NCBI GenBank assembly: GCA_002270565.1
Contig: NQMI01000004.1
Location: 687,065 to 751,064, forward strand
Source of the DNA: Stenocarpella maydis
Lineage: Eukaryota; Ascomycota; Sordariomycetes; Diaporthales; Diaporthaceae
Direction: 5' to 3'
Length of the DNA stretch: 64,000 nt
Position numbers and translations under genes: made by a program. Under the pieces are notes generated by a model. That model was not told the origin of the DNA and searched no databases. It saw only the letters and a program-made list of their open reading frames with translations. Below, in pieces: positions 44,735-55,231 of this stretch. Every line of letters starts with the position of its first letter. Position 1 is the stretch's first letter.

Positions 44735-46098
44735 TCAAGCCTTGGCCATCATGCCGCCCATAGGAAGAGCAGGCAGCCCTGTAAGAGACAATAGTTAGCA
44801 CGCCAATATGGAGCATTGGATGCAAGACAGAGAAGAGGGTGGTCGAGAATCATCTTACATCCATCGACTGGTTCCCTGGCTTGCTGGGTCTTGGTGCAGG
44901 CGTTGTACTTATCAGCGGATTGGGCTTTGAGGCCAGCCGCAGGGCAGTCCTGGTTTAGGTTGCATCTGTTGTCCATTGCCTTTTGGAGCGAGTCACCCTC
45001 CCATCCGAAAACATAGTCACCATGGGCAGCAGCGCCACTGCAAGATATGACAGATTAGCAACCAGCCTTGAGCTCTTAACTATGTCGAAACGCCGTCTAT
45101 CACTCACCCGATTCCCATACTGTACGTGAAGGGGTTGGATCCGTCTGTTGGCCAGATGCTGCGGTCCTTCTGGAACATCGTAACGTTCCACATGAGCTCG
45201 TACATGATTTGAGGGAGCTTGACGGGATGTGAGGATGGGCAGGAACCGCCTCCGCTTGCTCCATTGCCGCTGTAAGCCACATGGTCCTGGTGGTTCGGGC
45301 TGTCGAGGTTCTTTCCATCCCAGCATCTGGGATGGCGGACCGTCAGCTCTGCACAAATTCGACATATGGATATGAACACGTCCATATATACTTGCGTTGA
45401 AGGTAGATAGGAAGGGGGCCGTCCTATCAACTTACGCAGGGAAGATAATAGTCTGTCTGATCATCTGGCAATTCGAACCGAATGGAATATCCACGGTATC
45501 AGAACCAGTGCATGGCGCCCCGCCTACGAATTGGTCCTCGTTGGGCGAGGTCCAGCAACGATGGCAGATATTGCCCGAGCTGACTTTGCTTGGGTTTGTG
45601 TTGGCAGCATTGCCAGCGAGCATACGGAAACCCTACGTATCTGGTTCAGCAACCAAGTCGATGAGTAAATGGATTTATTCTCGAACCGACCTTCTTGAAT
45701 GCTGTTGTCTTTCCACTGGGGATATAATAAACATCCAGACCACCGTTGTTGATCAGCTTGCCCTGAGGTCCACCGTTGCCTGTCTGGGGCACGCGGTGGT
45801 AGCTCCCGTTCCGTGCCTTGAAGAACATGACCGCTGTCCAGTAGTTGCTCTTGTCCTGAACGAAGCTGCAGCTGGTGCAGCTCGACTGCTGGGCCGGGTC
45901 GTTGTTGGCATCCATGGTCACGTTGAAGGCATTGCCGCCGACGATCTGGTGCAGGTGAGGAGTAAAGACCATCCCTGGGTTCACCAACGGGTCCACACGG
46001 TCGACGACAAGCTGTGAGCAGGCGAATCGCAACATGTTCTGGGCTACGGCCTGCTGGCCGACCAGCAGTGCGGTGACTGCAAGGCTGAAAGGCTTCAT
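44735..46098 (-). CDS. Secreted DUF1996 protein
   Basis: Five exons (introns 45633-45690, 45327-45435, 45038-45107, 44779-44858) are in phase and give 348 aa. The signal peptide is MKPFSLAVTALLVGQQAVAQ; an ATG 21 bp upstream would add seven residues, but the internal one gives a standard leader. DUF1996 landmarks: RFACSQLVVDRVDPLVNPG, HLHQIVGGNAF, SNYWTAVMFF, CWDGKNLDSPNHQDHVAY, HPVKLPQIMYELMW and DYVFGWEGDSLQKAMDNRC. The family is widespread in filamentous fungi and extracellular; the biochemical function is not established. Intact. Confidence 0.9.
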
Positions 46099-49000
46099 TT
46101 TTGATGACGCGTGTATCAATTCAGCTGCGAGGGCGACTAACGTGTATGTTCGTGGGTTTGCAGGACATTAGCTAGGCAAGGTGAAAAAGAATGGCCGTAA
46201 TGATCGGCTCTAGAGACTACGAGGGCTCTGTTGGTCGGACTTTCTGTTCTTCAGTAGCAGTTATAGTATCTCAACCATTATCACAGCGTGACACACGATG
46301 GCCAGGCTCAAAGTGCCGGCAGTTCCTGGTTGAGATCGACATTGCACGGTGACTCTCTCTCCGGTAATAATATCTATTCATCCTCTAGACGGCCCGACCT
46401 GCATCCCTCTACCAGATTTTACTCGTCGGTTTAACCTTGGCACCCAAATCGAGTTCAGTCATAAATATTCAAGGGCCGGTTGTGGAAGGCGAGCGTGACA
46501 TGTCCAATATAGAGTCCCGGTTAAAAGCAGCCACAGACATAGAAACCTGGACAGCCGGCCTTCACGCGCGAATCGGTGTCAACATTTGACGGCCGGCATG
46601 CATGCTTCCCCACCATGTCCCTCTCATAATATATCAAAAAGGAAGTCCAACCCTGCTGGAATAGATTGATGATTCTCTTGGGCACGGGTTAATCCTTGAT
46701 GGACATGGGGAGCTACGAATAGATTTCCACCAGCTTCCGAGGTCACCGGCTGGTTGCATCGACGTTAGGATAAGTGCGAGTCGTAAAAGCTACGGAGACC
46801 TAATTTGTAGATGCTTCGAGCTTTTTTACGATCGTGTTGCTACCAGCCTCGAGAATTCACTTCATAACACGTCACCAGTACCTACGTAGGTACTGGTGCT
46901 ATTTGTCAAATGCAAGCCTACAGAACCTAGGTTTGGGAGATGGCGTTGACATTTGGAACGCTTTGGTCAGCAGAAACTTACGGTTCAGATGGAAATATTA
47001 TGCAGCCTGTACGTCTAGACAGTCATGTGCTGTTAATCATTCTCGGGGTGTGCTTGGGCTCGGAATTCTCAGTCTGTGCAAGGGATTCCCGCCTGCAGGA
47101 CCGGCGAGCATGTGCTGTCCCAAGTTTTCTGAAACCAGATAGAAACAAGAGGCTTTGACGATGATTGATCAGCCACTCAAGCCGCTGAGAACCCCAGGTT
47201 TCGATGTTCAGAATGGCCGCGGGATTTCAGGAATAAAAAAATACCTTGGTCTCGTTAAATCATGTTTTGTCCCCAGAAGCTCGTTCTCCTGTCGAGAAGA
47301 AGCCTGTCGTGAACTCCTGGCTGGTTGTGAAATACCAAGCCGTATTTACCTTCTTTCTCCAAGTTTGAACGGAAGAAGCCTCCATTCATTTCAGAATCTG
47401 AAGATATTCCCAGGACCTAACCTACGTACTTCTATTCTGCGACACCTGTAGACTCAATCTACCAAAAGCGATCACCAGCACCATAGCCCTAAACGCAATC
47501 AAAGTAGGCAATCCCAGCCTTTATAATCTGAGCCTTATCTTCGAACTACAAACCCGAGGAGTTTATGAAGTCAACTTGTCGAGAAACGAGCCATGTTAAA
47601 CAGGCGAAGGGTGGGTTTGTGAACTCCAAGATTGGTGGAAGCGGCGATGATATCACCGGCTATTACACCTAGGTACGCACTGAGAACTTTAGAACAGAGT
47701 GGCGAAGGAAACGAGCTCGAAGCCCTCTAATATTATCTCTGAGAAAGTAGCACTCCGTTTCCTTGACGCCATCATTCACGAGTACAAGAATCTGCCGAAA
47801 CGCCGGCTGAAAAAGAGGCTCAGTCTTAATGCTAAGGAGTCAAGCGTTCCCGGCATGACGAACTACAAGGCTGGATCGCATGACCGGTGAGGGGCGAGTT
47901 CCAAGAGAACAGGGCCGCTGCCAGCTGTTTGGCACTTAGGCCATCGATTGATTTCTTCCGTCTACACGTGAGCAGTCCGAGCTGACTGCGCATTAGAGAT
48001 GCTGAGGGGTGCGGTCGGTACTGCAGTTGAGGTCAGACGGAACAACCTCTCTGCGCCACTCGAGGGTCTTTACCCTGTCAAGGGCAATTCCCAGTGATTT
48101 TGTATTACCCAGAATTTCATTTTTGTTTTTTTTTCACGTGAATTCATGAGCAGTGAGTGATTACTGGTTACTCAGCCAATGTGCAGGTAGATATTGGCTA
48201 CGGCGTATCCTGTGTTGCACAGCACTCGGTGTGGCAGTCTAAAGGCTTGGAAATATTTATCCTGAATTAGACCCGCACCCTAAAATATCCTTCTATGGCA
48301 TGTTTATATCGATATCGGTTGTGGGGTTTCAGGCCGGCAGTGCTCCAGAATACACTTTACACCTGGGCACCTTTAGCGAAAGGTCATGTCCCGGAATGAC
48401 CTCCACAAACACGTTCTTCAGGATTCTATTTATAAATAACACCTTACGAATTCGACGAAATATTGATTGGTCTCATTCCCTCTGTCAAACTCTCAAGTAC
48501 ATGGGTGGCTGCCGCAAGTATCGAGTGCCCGGAAATCTGACAGCACAAGCGCCAATTTTCATCGTCGTGTGTCAATGCCGGCCGAGTAGATACATGTATG
48601 TAGATAGGCAACGCCGAAAAGACGCTGCTTACGATCATCCGAGTCCGACAAGTAGCTGAGGAGGTTGCTGCGAAATTATCCACCTTGCTGGGACTGTGCC
48701 ATCACGGAGCACCGTCAAGGATCCCCGCCTGAGATGTGAACAAATGACGAAAATCAGGTACAAACCCATCGATTTGAGGTATGAAAACCATGTGCCTCTT
48801 CCAAACTCGTCCGTCAACTACTCAAGGGACATGTCTTCTCTACTTTGACACAAGGCTGTTTTTCACAGTTTGCTAGCGACGCTTGACCACGCCACAATTA
48901 TAGATGGCAGCTTGGTTGGCGGCCTTGCCAGCATGGGGACGATAGGCCCCGAATGCGTCCCCCGCAAGCACCACTCGGCCTTCCCGGGAGCTCGCCCTGC

Positions 49001-49415
49001 CACACAGGCCCTCGCTTACTTTTGTAAGGGACGATTTTTGCCGTGGCCAAAATCACCTCGGAAAATGGAGAAGCCAAGTGTTTAGCAAGAAGAGAGCGGA
49101 CACCGTCCCAAGCCTGGCCAACGCCTCATTGGTCTTGATGCCTGGGTAAAGGGGCTCCGAGCCAAGAAGTCAGGCAGGGGAAGCGAGAGAAACAGAGTGG
49201 TTGGGTTCGAGATTCACTCTGTGAAATTCTCTCTTTTACCCCTTTATCTAATATGTTTCTACGGCCTGTGATGCGACTAGGGTTTGGGCTCTATAAACAA
49301 AGCGCTTCTATCTCGGAAGGAGAGAAGACATCTGGAGTCGAGTTGATGGATCAAGCGACGAATCAAGCAGGTTTCCTTAATTCTGATCTGATAAAAGGCC
49401 ACGGCAGCTTTTGAG
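46099..49415. other. Long gene-poor stretch
   Basis: 3.3 kb without a supportable gene. Short frames at 46834-47451 and 47699-47890 lack domains; the last (KPSNIISEKVALRFLDAIIH, then basic) starts only with GTG. A palindromic ACCTACGTAGGT lies near 46881. A T-rich run is at about 48120-48135. This could be regulatory DNA, an eroded locus or both; nothing definite seen. Confidence 0.4.
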
Positions 49416-50971
49416 TCACTGTGCATCCCCTTGAAATCCCTTGATGATGGCATTCGCAACACACTCACCGCTCTGATAAACACCCATGACCGTGCCGATG
49501 CCTCTGGTAGACGGCCTCTGGTAGGCGCCGCGCGCTCCCCAGCGAACCACATTCCTCTTTCTCCCCCTAGGCCCTCTCTCAGTACCTGTAGATCCCTGGC
49601 ACCATCCTCCTGTCAGTTGGTAAAAGATCCGAACCCAGCAAATTCGTCACTCTGCTAGTCAGTGGCTAGAAACCTGGCGGGCCTGCAGTCCGGAGAGTCG
49701 CCGCTGAAGTTTGGCAGACGAGAATAATAGGGCCTGAAATGTGAGTCCAGGATCTTATAGATCTCAGGAGATTCCTGATGTTTGCCTTTGATGAGATTGG
49801 ATATGTAGCGGCCCCACTGTCCGTGCGTGAAGAACATGATGACGGGCTGCGCATACGGTCCCGGAAGACCGGAGAAGGAAATAATCTCCTGGCGCCACTG
49901 ATGTGGGTTCGTCTCAGGTGAGTATTTGGGCTTAAGGAACACAGACTCGATGGGGAATGTGCCTTGACCAGCTTCCCGGCCACCGTCATCCCAAAAGGCT
50001 TTCGGGAAGCGGATGGATATCTTTTCGAGATTTCCATACCCGATCCTATCAATGGCTTGATGCAGTCGAGGAGGAAGCTCGGGGCGAAAGGCATGACGAT
50101 TCCGTTTTAGCCATACGAGAGGTGTGGTACGGATGATCTGGTCGAAAACACCCCGCATGACCATCTCTCGTTGTTAGGTACACGTAGTCGCTTGTTTGAG
50201 GTTCTATCTTCGCGACCCTGAACACTCTCTACACAAACGACTTAGAATTGGGACGCAATTCAGCACTTGATGTTGCGGGTTTAGCCATATCCTCCACTAT
50301 ACTTTTGAATGTCGACGCGACGAACAAGTTGTCTGACGATGATTAGTGACAGGCGCCATCTGACATGAACTAGACTCGACCGCCTACCTCCATCGGTGCT
50401 TTCATCAACCCGCAAGTTCTTTGGGCCTTGGGTCTCATAATCCGCGCCCATGAATGCCTCCCACATCCCCATGATGGATGCAAGCAGCGGAGAATCTGAG
50501 GAGCGTTGCTCCAGCTTCGCGTCCACGAAGGCCTTCAACGTCGCCTCTGGCGGAATATCAGGGTAGTGCGCTTTGCTGTACTCGAATCCCTCATCAATTA
50601 TCGACCAGACCTCCTCCTACAGATGCTTTGCCTGTGCAGGATCCATATAGTGTCCTGCTTTGTCGAACATGGAGTACACAGCACAACAGGCAGCCGTTGC
50701 TGTCCCCGACTGCTTGGCCAGTTGAACGAATGGATTGCCATCGGCCCCATGGGTCCAGCTCGCACCCATATCAACCGGGAATCCCAATTAGACGCACTGG
50801 TGGACATGTCCGCCGGTGCGGGATCTTGCCTCGAAAATGACCACCTTACTTGAATCCTTCGGAGGTGAGCAGGCCTGCAGCCCGGAGACCACTGCTTCCT
50901 GCTCCAACGACGCACAGGGGTGCTGGCGCAGAATTTTTGTTTTTCGACACGTGGTTATTTCGGGTGGGCAT
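49416..50971 (-). pseudogene. FAD amine oxidase (polyamine oxidase-like) pseudogene
   Basis: Pieces of one flavin amine oxidase follow in order. About 50971-50840 has CVVGAGSSGLRAAGLL (FAD GxGxxG) and then a frameshift. VVIFEARSRTGGHVHQC is followed by an in-frame TAA, GFPVDMGASWTHGADGNPF, and a TAG before EEVWSIIDEGFEYSKAHYPD. 50538-50281 follows, then 50164-49655 with DQIIRTTPLVWLKRNRHAF, RIGYGNLEKISIRFPKAFW and FRPYYSRLPNFSG. About 49560-49416 has RGMWFAGERAAP and GVYQSGECVANAIIKGFQG with the stop at 49416. Several stops and shifts make it non-functional, but full length is still recognisable, so inactivation is fairly recent. Confidence 0.85.
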
Positions 50972-51223
50972 TGGCTATCAGGGCTTCATAACGGGCGTGA
51001 GTCGCCCCGTACTATGCTGAGAAATCTGGTTCTTCCCGGCGCGGCTCGTTGAGACCACTATCTCGACTGCAACTGCGCCAAGTAGGCAGTGAAGATAGCA
51101 ACGAAGCACCGACCTCAGGTCTTCAACGCGCAGCATTGCTGCTTCTAATTGTAGATGTCTGTTATGATAAATGACGACTGTGTCTAATGCCTGCGCCATA
51201 CGCCACTTCCGCCCAAAACCACA

Positions 51224-52606
51224 TCACCCCCCTGGCAAGATCGCCGGCTTCTCCGACGCATCCAGCGAGACGTATTCCGCCAGCCCGTTCGTCATCCTCT
51301 CGCACCAGGGGTCCACATAGGCCATCCACAAGCTCGCGACCGCGTACAGCATCGGCAGCCACACGAACTGCCACATGACGAGCGCCAGGTTGCTCGGGTA
51401 GGCCAGCCTCGTGATCTCCATCTCGCCCCTGTCGTTCTGGTGGTCCGGCGGCGCCCGCACGCCAAACAGCATCCACACCAGCGCCGTCTTCATCAGCGGG
51501 CCGTGAAGCAGGTACACGGCGAAGCTCATGCGCCCCAGGAACAGCAGATACCTCCCGCTCAGGAGCCTCTGCAGCGCCGGGCTGAGCAGCACGCCCAGGC
51601 TGATGAGCTCGAAGCCGATGCCGCTCGCGAAGCGGGGGAAGTCTGGGTCCTCGGGCAGGATGGGCCGCATGAGGTCCAGGAGGAGGCGGGACCAGGTCAT
51701 CCACTCCGCGTGGGCTTCTGGGAAGGAGGCGAAGGTGAGGCCAGCAAAGACAAGGATGCAGGAGAGGATCTTGGTGAGGCGGGGACGGTCGAGTATGAAT
51801 TGGGTTGTGGACGGGTGGTTTTGCAGGTCTGCGATGAATACGCCCCAGAAAAACTGCATCCCGAAGGCGGCTGGGAAAAGGCGGCGGTGTCAGTGCCTAG
51901 CCCTTGTCCACTTCGCATAACAGACGAAGACAACGCCACAGGTTGGGTCTTGAGAGAACTCACAATCGCTCGCGCAGTAGAAGTAAACCCAGAGCCCGAG
52001 ACTGGCTATGCTCCGGTATCTCGGCTGTACATGCGCAGTAGCAACCATGAACGAGTAAACCCACATGCTCCCCTTGAGCAATGGCAGCAGAGTCCACTGG
52101 TTGTTATCGTACTCATTCCAAGACTTGGTCCACGTCGTGACGATGCAGTAAACCAGGTTTCCAAGCGCCTCGCCGAGGTATTCGACCCTCCTCGGCGACT
52201 GGGCATCGATCCACCAGCTGTCCTGATGCTTCGCCACGGCATAAAGTCCCATCTCGGCCATGACCCACGAGACGGCCGTCGCGGCGGAGGCGGGGAGCAC
52301 GAGCCTCGGGATCCGCCGCAGCGCCGACCTGCTGACGGAGGCGAAGGCGGCCTCCTGCTGGCCCTGGCGGCAGAGCCTGATGGGCTTGAGCGCGCACACG
52401 TAGCCCGTCACGAAGGCGAAGATGGTGACGCCGATGCGGCCCTGGACGAAGACCCGGAGGTACGGCAGCTGCAGGAGGCGCGGGGCCGCGCCCTCGGTCG
52501 AGGTCGCGCTGAAGAGCTCGCCATCCCAGGCGCGCGCTAGGTGGGTCAGCACGACGAGGGCGGAGGCGATGCCGCGGAGGCCCTGTGAGACGTGACGTTT
52601 TAGCAA
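51224..52606 (-). CDS. Acyltransferase-3 family membrane protein
   Basis: Multi-pass O-acyltransferase of the OafA/NodX type, which moves acyl groups to sugars or secondary metabolites; the acceptor is unknown. Two exons with a 93 bp intron (51871-51963). It opens with QGLRGIASALVVLTHLARAW, the family's DGLRGxAAxxVxxxH region, then VFVQGRIGVTIFAFVTGYV, and later GRYLLFLGRMSFAVYLLHGP, the conserved FxGxxSfxlYLlH block. The C-terminus has two more helices. The true start is not resolved: 52606 is TTG, and CTCACAG just before GGCCTC looks like an acceptor, so a short first exon probably lies within about 52620-52790. Confidence 0.85.
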
Positions 52607-54601
52607 GGCCGTGTCATGATTGCATCTCGCAGTGGATGGAATCTACCGCTTCCTGTCAACTGCCATCTTGCATGGCCCAAGATGGTTCGGGATGGGCCGA
52701 CCCCATCTTGACAAAATAAAACAGTGACGACGGGATGGTAGTTATGCTTACATCAACCCACTTGACGTTGCTCTCTTTCCCAACGGCCATCGTCTATCAC
52801 CAGCTTGCATGGGCAAGTAACCAACTAACAAAGGGCTAGGGCTCAGGACGCGCCCCAAGTAAACTTTGGTGGTAGAGAGCTTCAAGGAGGTTGTCCAGTT
52901 CTGGTATTTGTCCACACGCGTCACTTTGCGGGACCGTGGTTGAAAGACAGAATGTGCTCCGACATGTGCAGCCCCAACCACCAGAGATGTCGAGCTTAAT
53001 AGCAACGACAAGTCGAACGAGCCAGAACGTAGTAAGAGCACCCGTCTGAAGTGCCACCAAGTCGGTGAGTACGGGAAATAGTCTGGGGGGTGCGCGGCGG
53101 ACGGCGACTGTGTGTCACGAGGCCGGTGCCACACACAGAGTGGGTGTGGGACTCGGCGAGGGAGAGAAAGCACTGGCATGGCAGGAGGAAAAAAAAAATG
53201 ACAAGGCAAGAGAAACATTATGACAGCCAGGCAAAGAGTATGAGCAATCCCCGACATCACGTTGGACATCCACAAGACAATCCCACCCGAATTAGAAGTT
53301 GGTGCAGCACGCTGCAAGGGGCGGTCGCTCGTCATGATGGGAGCGTTCGCGACCAGCTGCAAAACATGCATCTCGGAAATGCCATGTTTCTAGGCCAACC
53401 TGCGAGTCCCAACAGCAGGCCGAAGTTCTAGAATAGATCAACTCGCGGGCCGTGGTGTCTTTCCGACTTATTAGAGGCTATGCGAAGGTAACGGCTTCGT
53501 ACCATCCCGCACGCCAGGGGTGCTCATCTGCTGTGCCGCTGTGGTTTTCCAGTCGCCTTCGCAAATTATACTGATCAATCATAGAGGGAATACCACTTCT
53601 CAACTATCTTAAAAGTTCAGAGACTCATTAAAATGTTACAGTCTCGTCTTATATAAGCGCTGATCCTGAGTTACGATCAGCTTCGCGGCCAAGGCGGTCT
53701 TTGTGTCAGGGATAACCTGTCAACAACGGAGGGCCACCAAGGTCCTCACCAAACGCCGTTGCCCTCGTGGTTGTAATCCAGTGTGTCAAAGTGCCCGAGT
53801 AGGACCAAGATTTCGCTTCCTGTCTGGAGGATAGTTACGGGAATCATGCGGGTGGTGACTTGGCCGGGCTTGACTGGTCGAGCCTCACAGCACCGGGAAG
53901 ACGGACCACCACCGACCAGCCTGCGCAGCTCGCCCCAGACGGCTGGATGAAGTTAGTCTGGCGACAGTCAGTCTGTCGACGGGCTGACGTGGTCCGGTAA
54001 AAACAGTGCCGTATTCAAATCGCAGGTTTGACGAGGCAGTCATGGCAGAGACGATGCTGAAGCTTGGCATAGGGAAGAATCACACGTGAGCAAATGCATT
54101 CAAAGGGAGGGGGGAGGGATCAATGTGCCGACGCCCCCACCACCCAGCCTCAACAAGCTCTCCCGTCTGACCTTGAAAAATCGTGGTAAGACCAAGAGAG
54201 CGCCAGTAAAGCCGGGAGAGCAAATGGTCAAATTCGCAGAAATGCCACCAGCCCACCCCACCTGCCATCTGGCAAGGGCGTCGATACCTCGGTGCCGGAA
54301 CGGGGGACGCCACGCCCCGGCTGTGAAGTATTGGTTTGATATACCGCTCGGAATACAGAGCTGGATCAAGGAAGGATCTCGCCTTGTGCTCCACCTTGCC
54401 GTGCGGACGGATGATAGAAAGGGGATGTGTGGTGGGACATGGAGAACCTGCACTGAGACATCTGGGGGAAGGGCAAGCGCCCTTGGATCCACAGTCTTTT
54501 CATTTCTTGTTCCGCTTTGGCGCGGGCACGGGTATCGTATCTGTACAAGTGTGACAAAGAAGCCTTGGTGGTGGGGTCTTTTCGAATATCGTCTGCTAAT
54601 C
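52607..54601. other. Intergenic with one doubtful ORF (52748-53371, minus)
   Basis: This contains the probable missing first exon of the acyltransferase and the 3' flank of the gene ending at 54602. The 207-codon minus-strand frame 52748-53371 has a hydrophobic start and Ser/Pro-rich composition but no domain, so I do not call it a gene. Other frames here are overlapping and unsupported. Confidence 0.4.
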
Positions 54602-55142
54602 TTACTTCAGCAAGAACTCGAACGTATCATCCTCCGGCTCCTCATCATCGTCATCCACCGAATATTCCTCAACCTCTCTCGAATAATCAACGCCAACACT
54701 GGGAGCAGTGTTCGGTGCTTTAGTTGCGTCATGATTCCTGATAGCTGTGTTGGCATTTGCCTGTTTGTGGGCCCCGAAAGCTGCAAGCCGACGGAGATCC
54801 AAGTTGTCGCCCCTCCGACGGTCCGTGGGACTTTGGTAGTTGGCAAGTTTTGACGACGGGTCAATTACGTCGCTGGCATCTTCCTCATCGAACCCCACCG
54901 TATTGCATACGTGTACCACAGGGTTCTTAACGCGCGAGAACTCGGGCGAGTCGCTGTACTGCTCGAAGAACACTTTCTTCTCGGTGACGGCAGGTTGGTA
55001 ACTGCAAGATAGTATGCGGAAACCAATCGCAGCAGGGGACAAGGAAGGTTGCACCTGCCTGTCCGACGACCCAGTCCCGATCTTAGGCGGACTGTCTTGT
55101 CTCTCCCTTGGCTTCTCATGCTGCTGCTTCTGCTGCTTCTGC

Positions 55143-55187
<45 letters not shown>

Positions 55188-55206
55188 GTCTCCTGGGCGT
55201 TGGCAT
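54602..55206 (-). CDS. Hypothetical acidic-tailed protein behind a CAG repeat (start uncertain)
   Basis: The conserved-looking part is YQPAVTEKKVFFEQYSDSPE, then FSRVKNPVVHVCNTVGFDEE, ending in an acidic tail VDDDDEEPEDDTFEFLLK and stop at 54602. Two models reach it. (a) An ATG at 55206 (or 55119) opens MPTPRRR plus a serine run and joins through a 53 bp intron (55002-55054, phase 2, acceptor CTTGCAG). (b) The glutamine frame of the same repeat is open upstream to the TAG of the Nup37-like gene and could be an extension of it. The gap to the upstream stop is only 25 bp, unusual for separate fungal genes. No domain recognised. Confidence 0.5.
55148..55186 (-). repeat. CAG trinucleotide repeat, 13 units, with imperfect continuation
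   Basis: Thirteen uninterrupted CAG units on the minus strand are followed by CAG CAG AAG interrupted units down to about 55120. They can be read as polyglutamine or polyserine (AGC) depending on the frame, and both frames are open here. Such repeats are length-variable. Confidence 0.9.
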
Positions 55207-55231
55207 TGGTGTGTGCCCTCTCGTAGAGCTC

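Noticed and set aside
51440..52540. 366-codon plus-strand frame
   Set aside because: Antisense to the acyltransferase-3 exons; composition driven by GC-rich codons, no domain.
52748..53371. 207-codon minus-strand frame with hydrophobic start
   Set aside because: No domain, lies where the acyltransferase first exon and promoter are expected; composition not gene-like enough to call.
54086..54853. 255-codon plus-strand frame
   Set aside because: Overlaps the minus-strand gene ending at 54602 and its 3' flank; no domain or splice logic.
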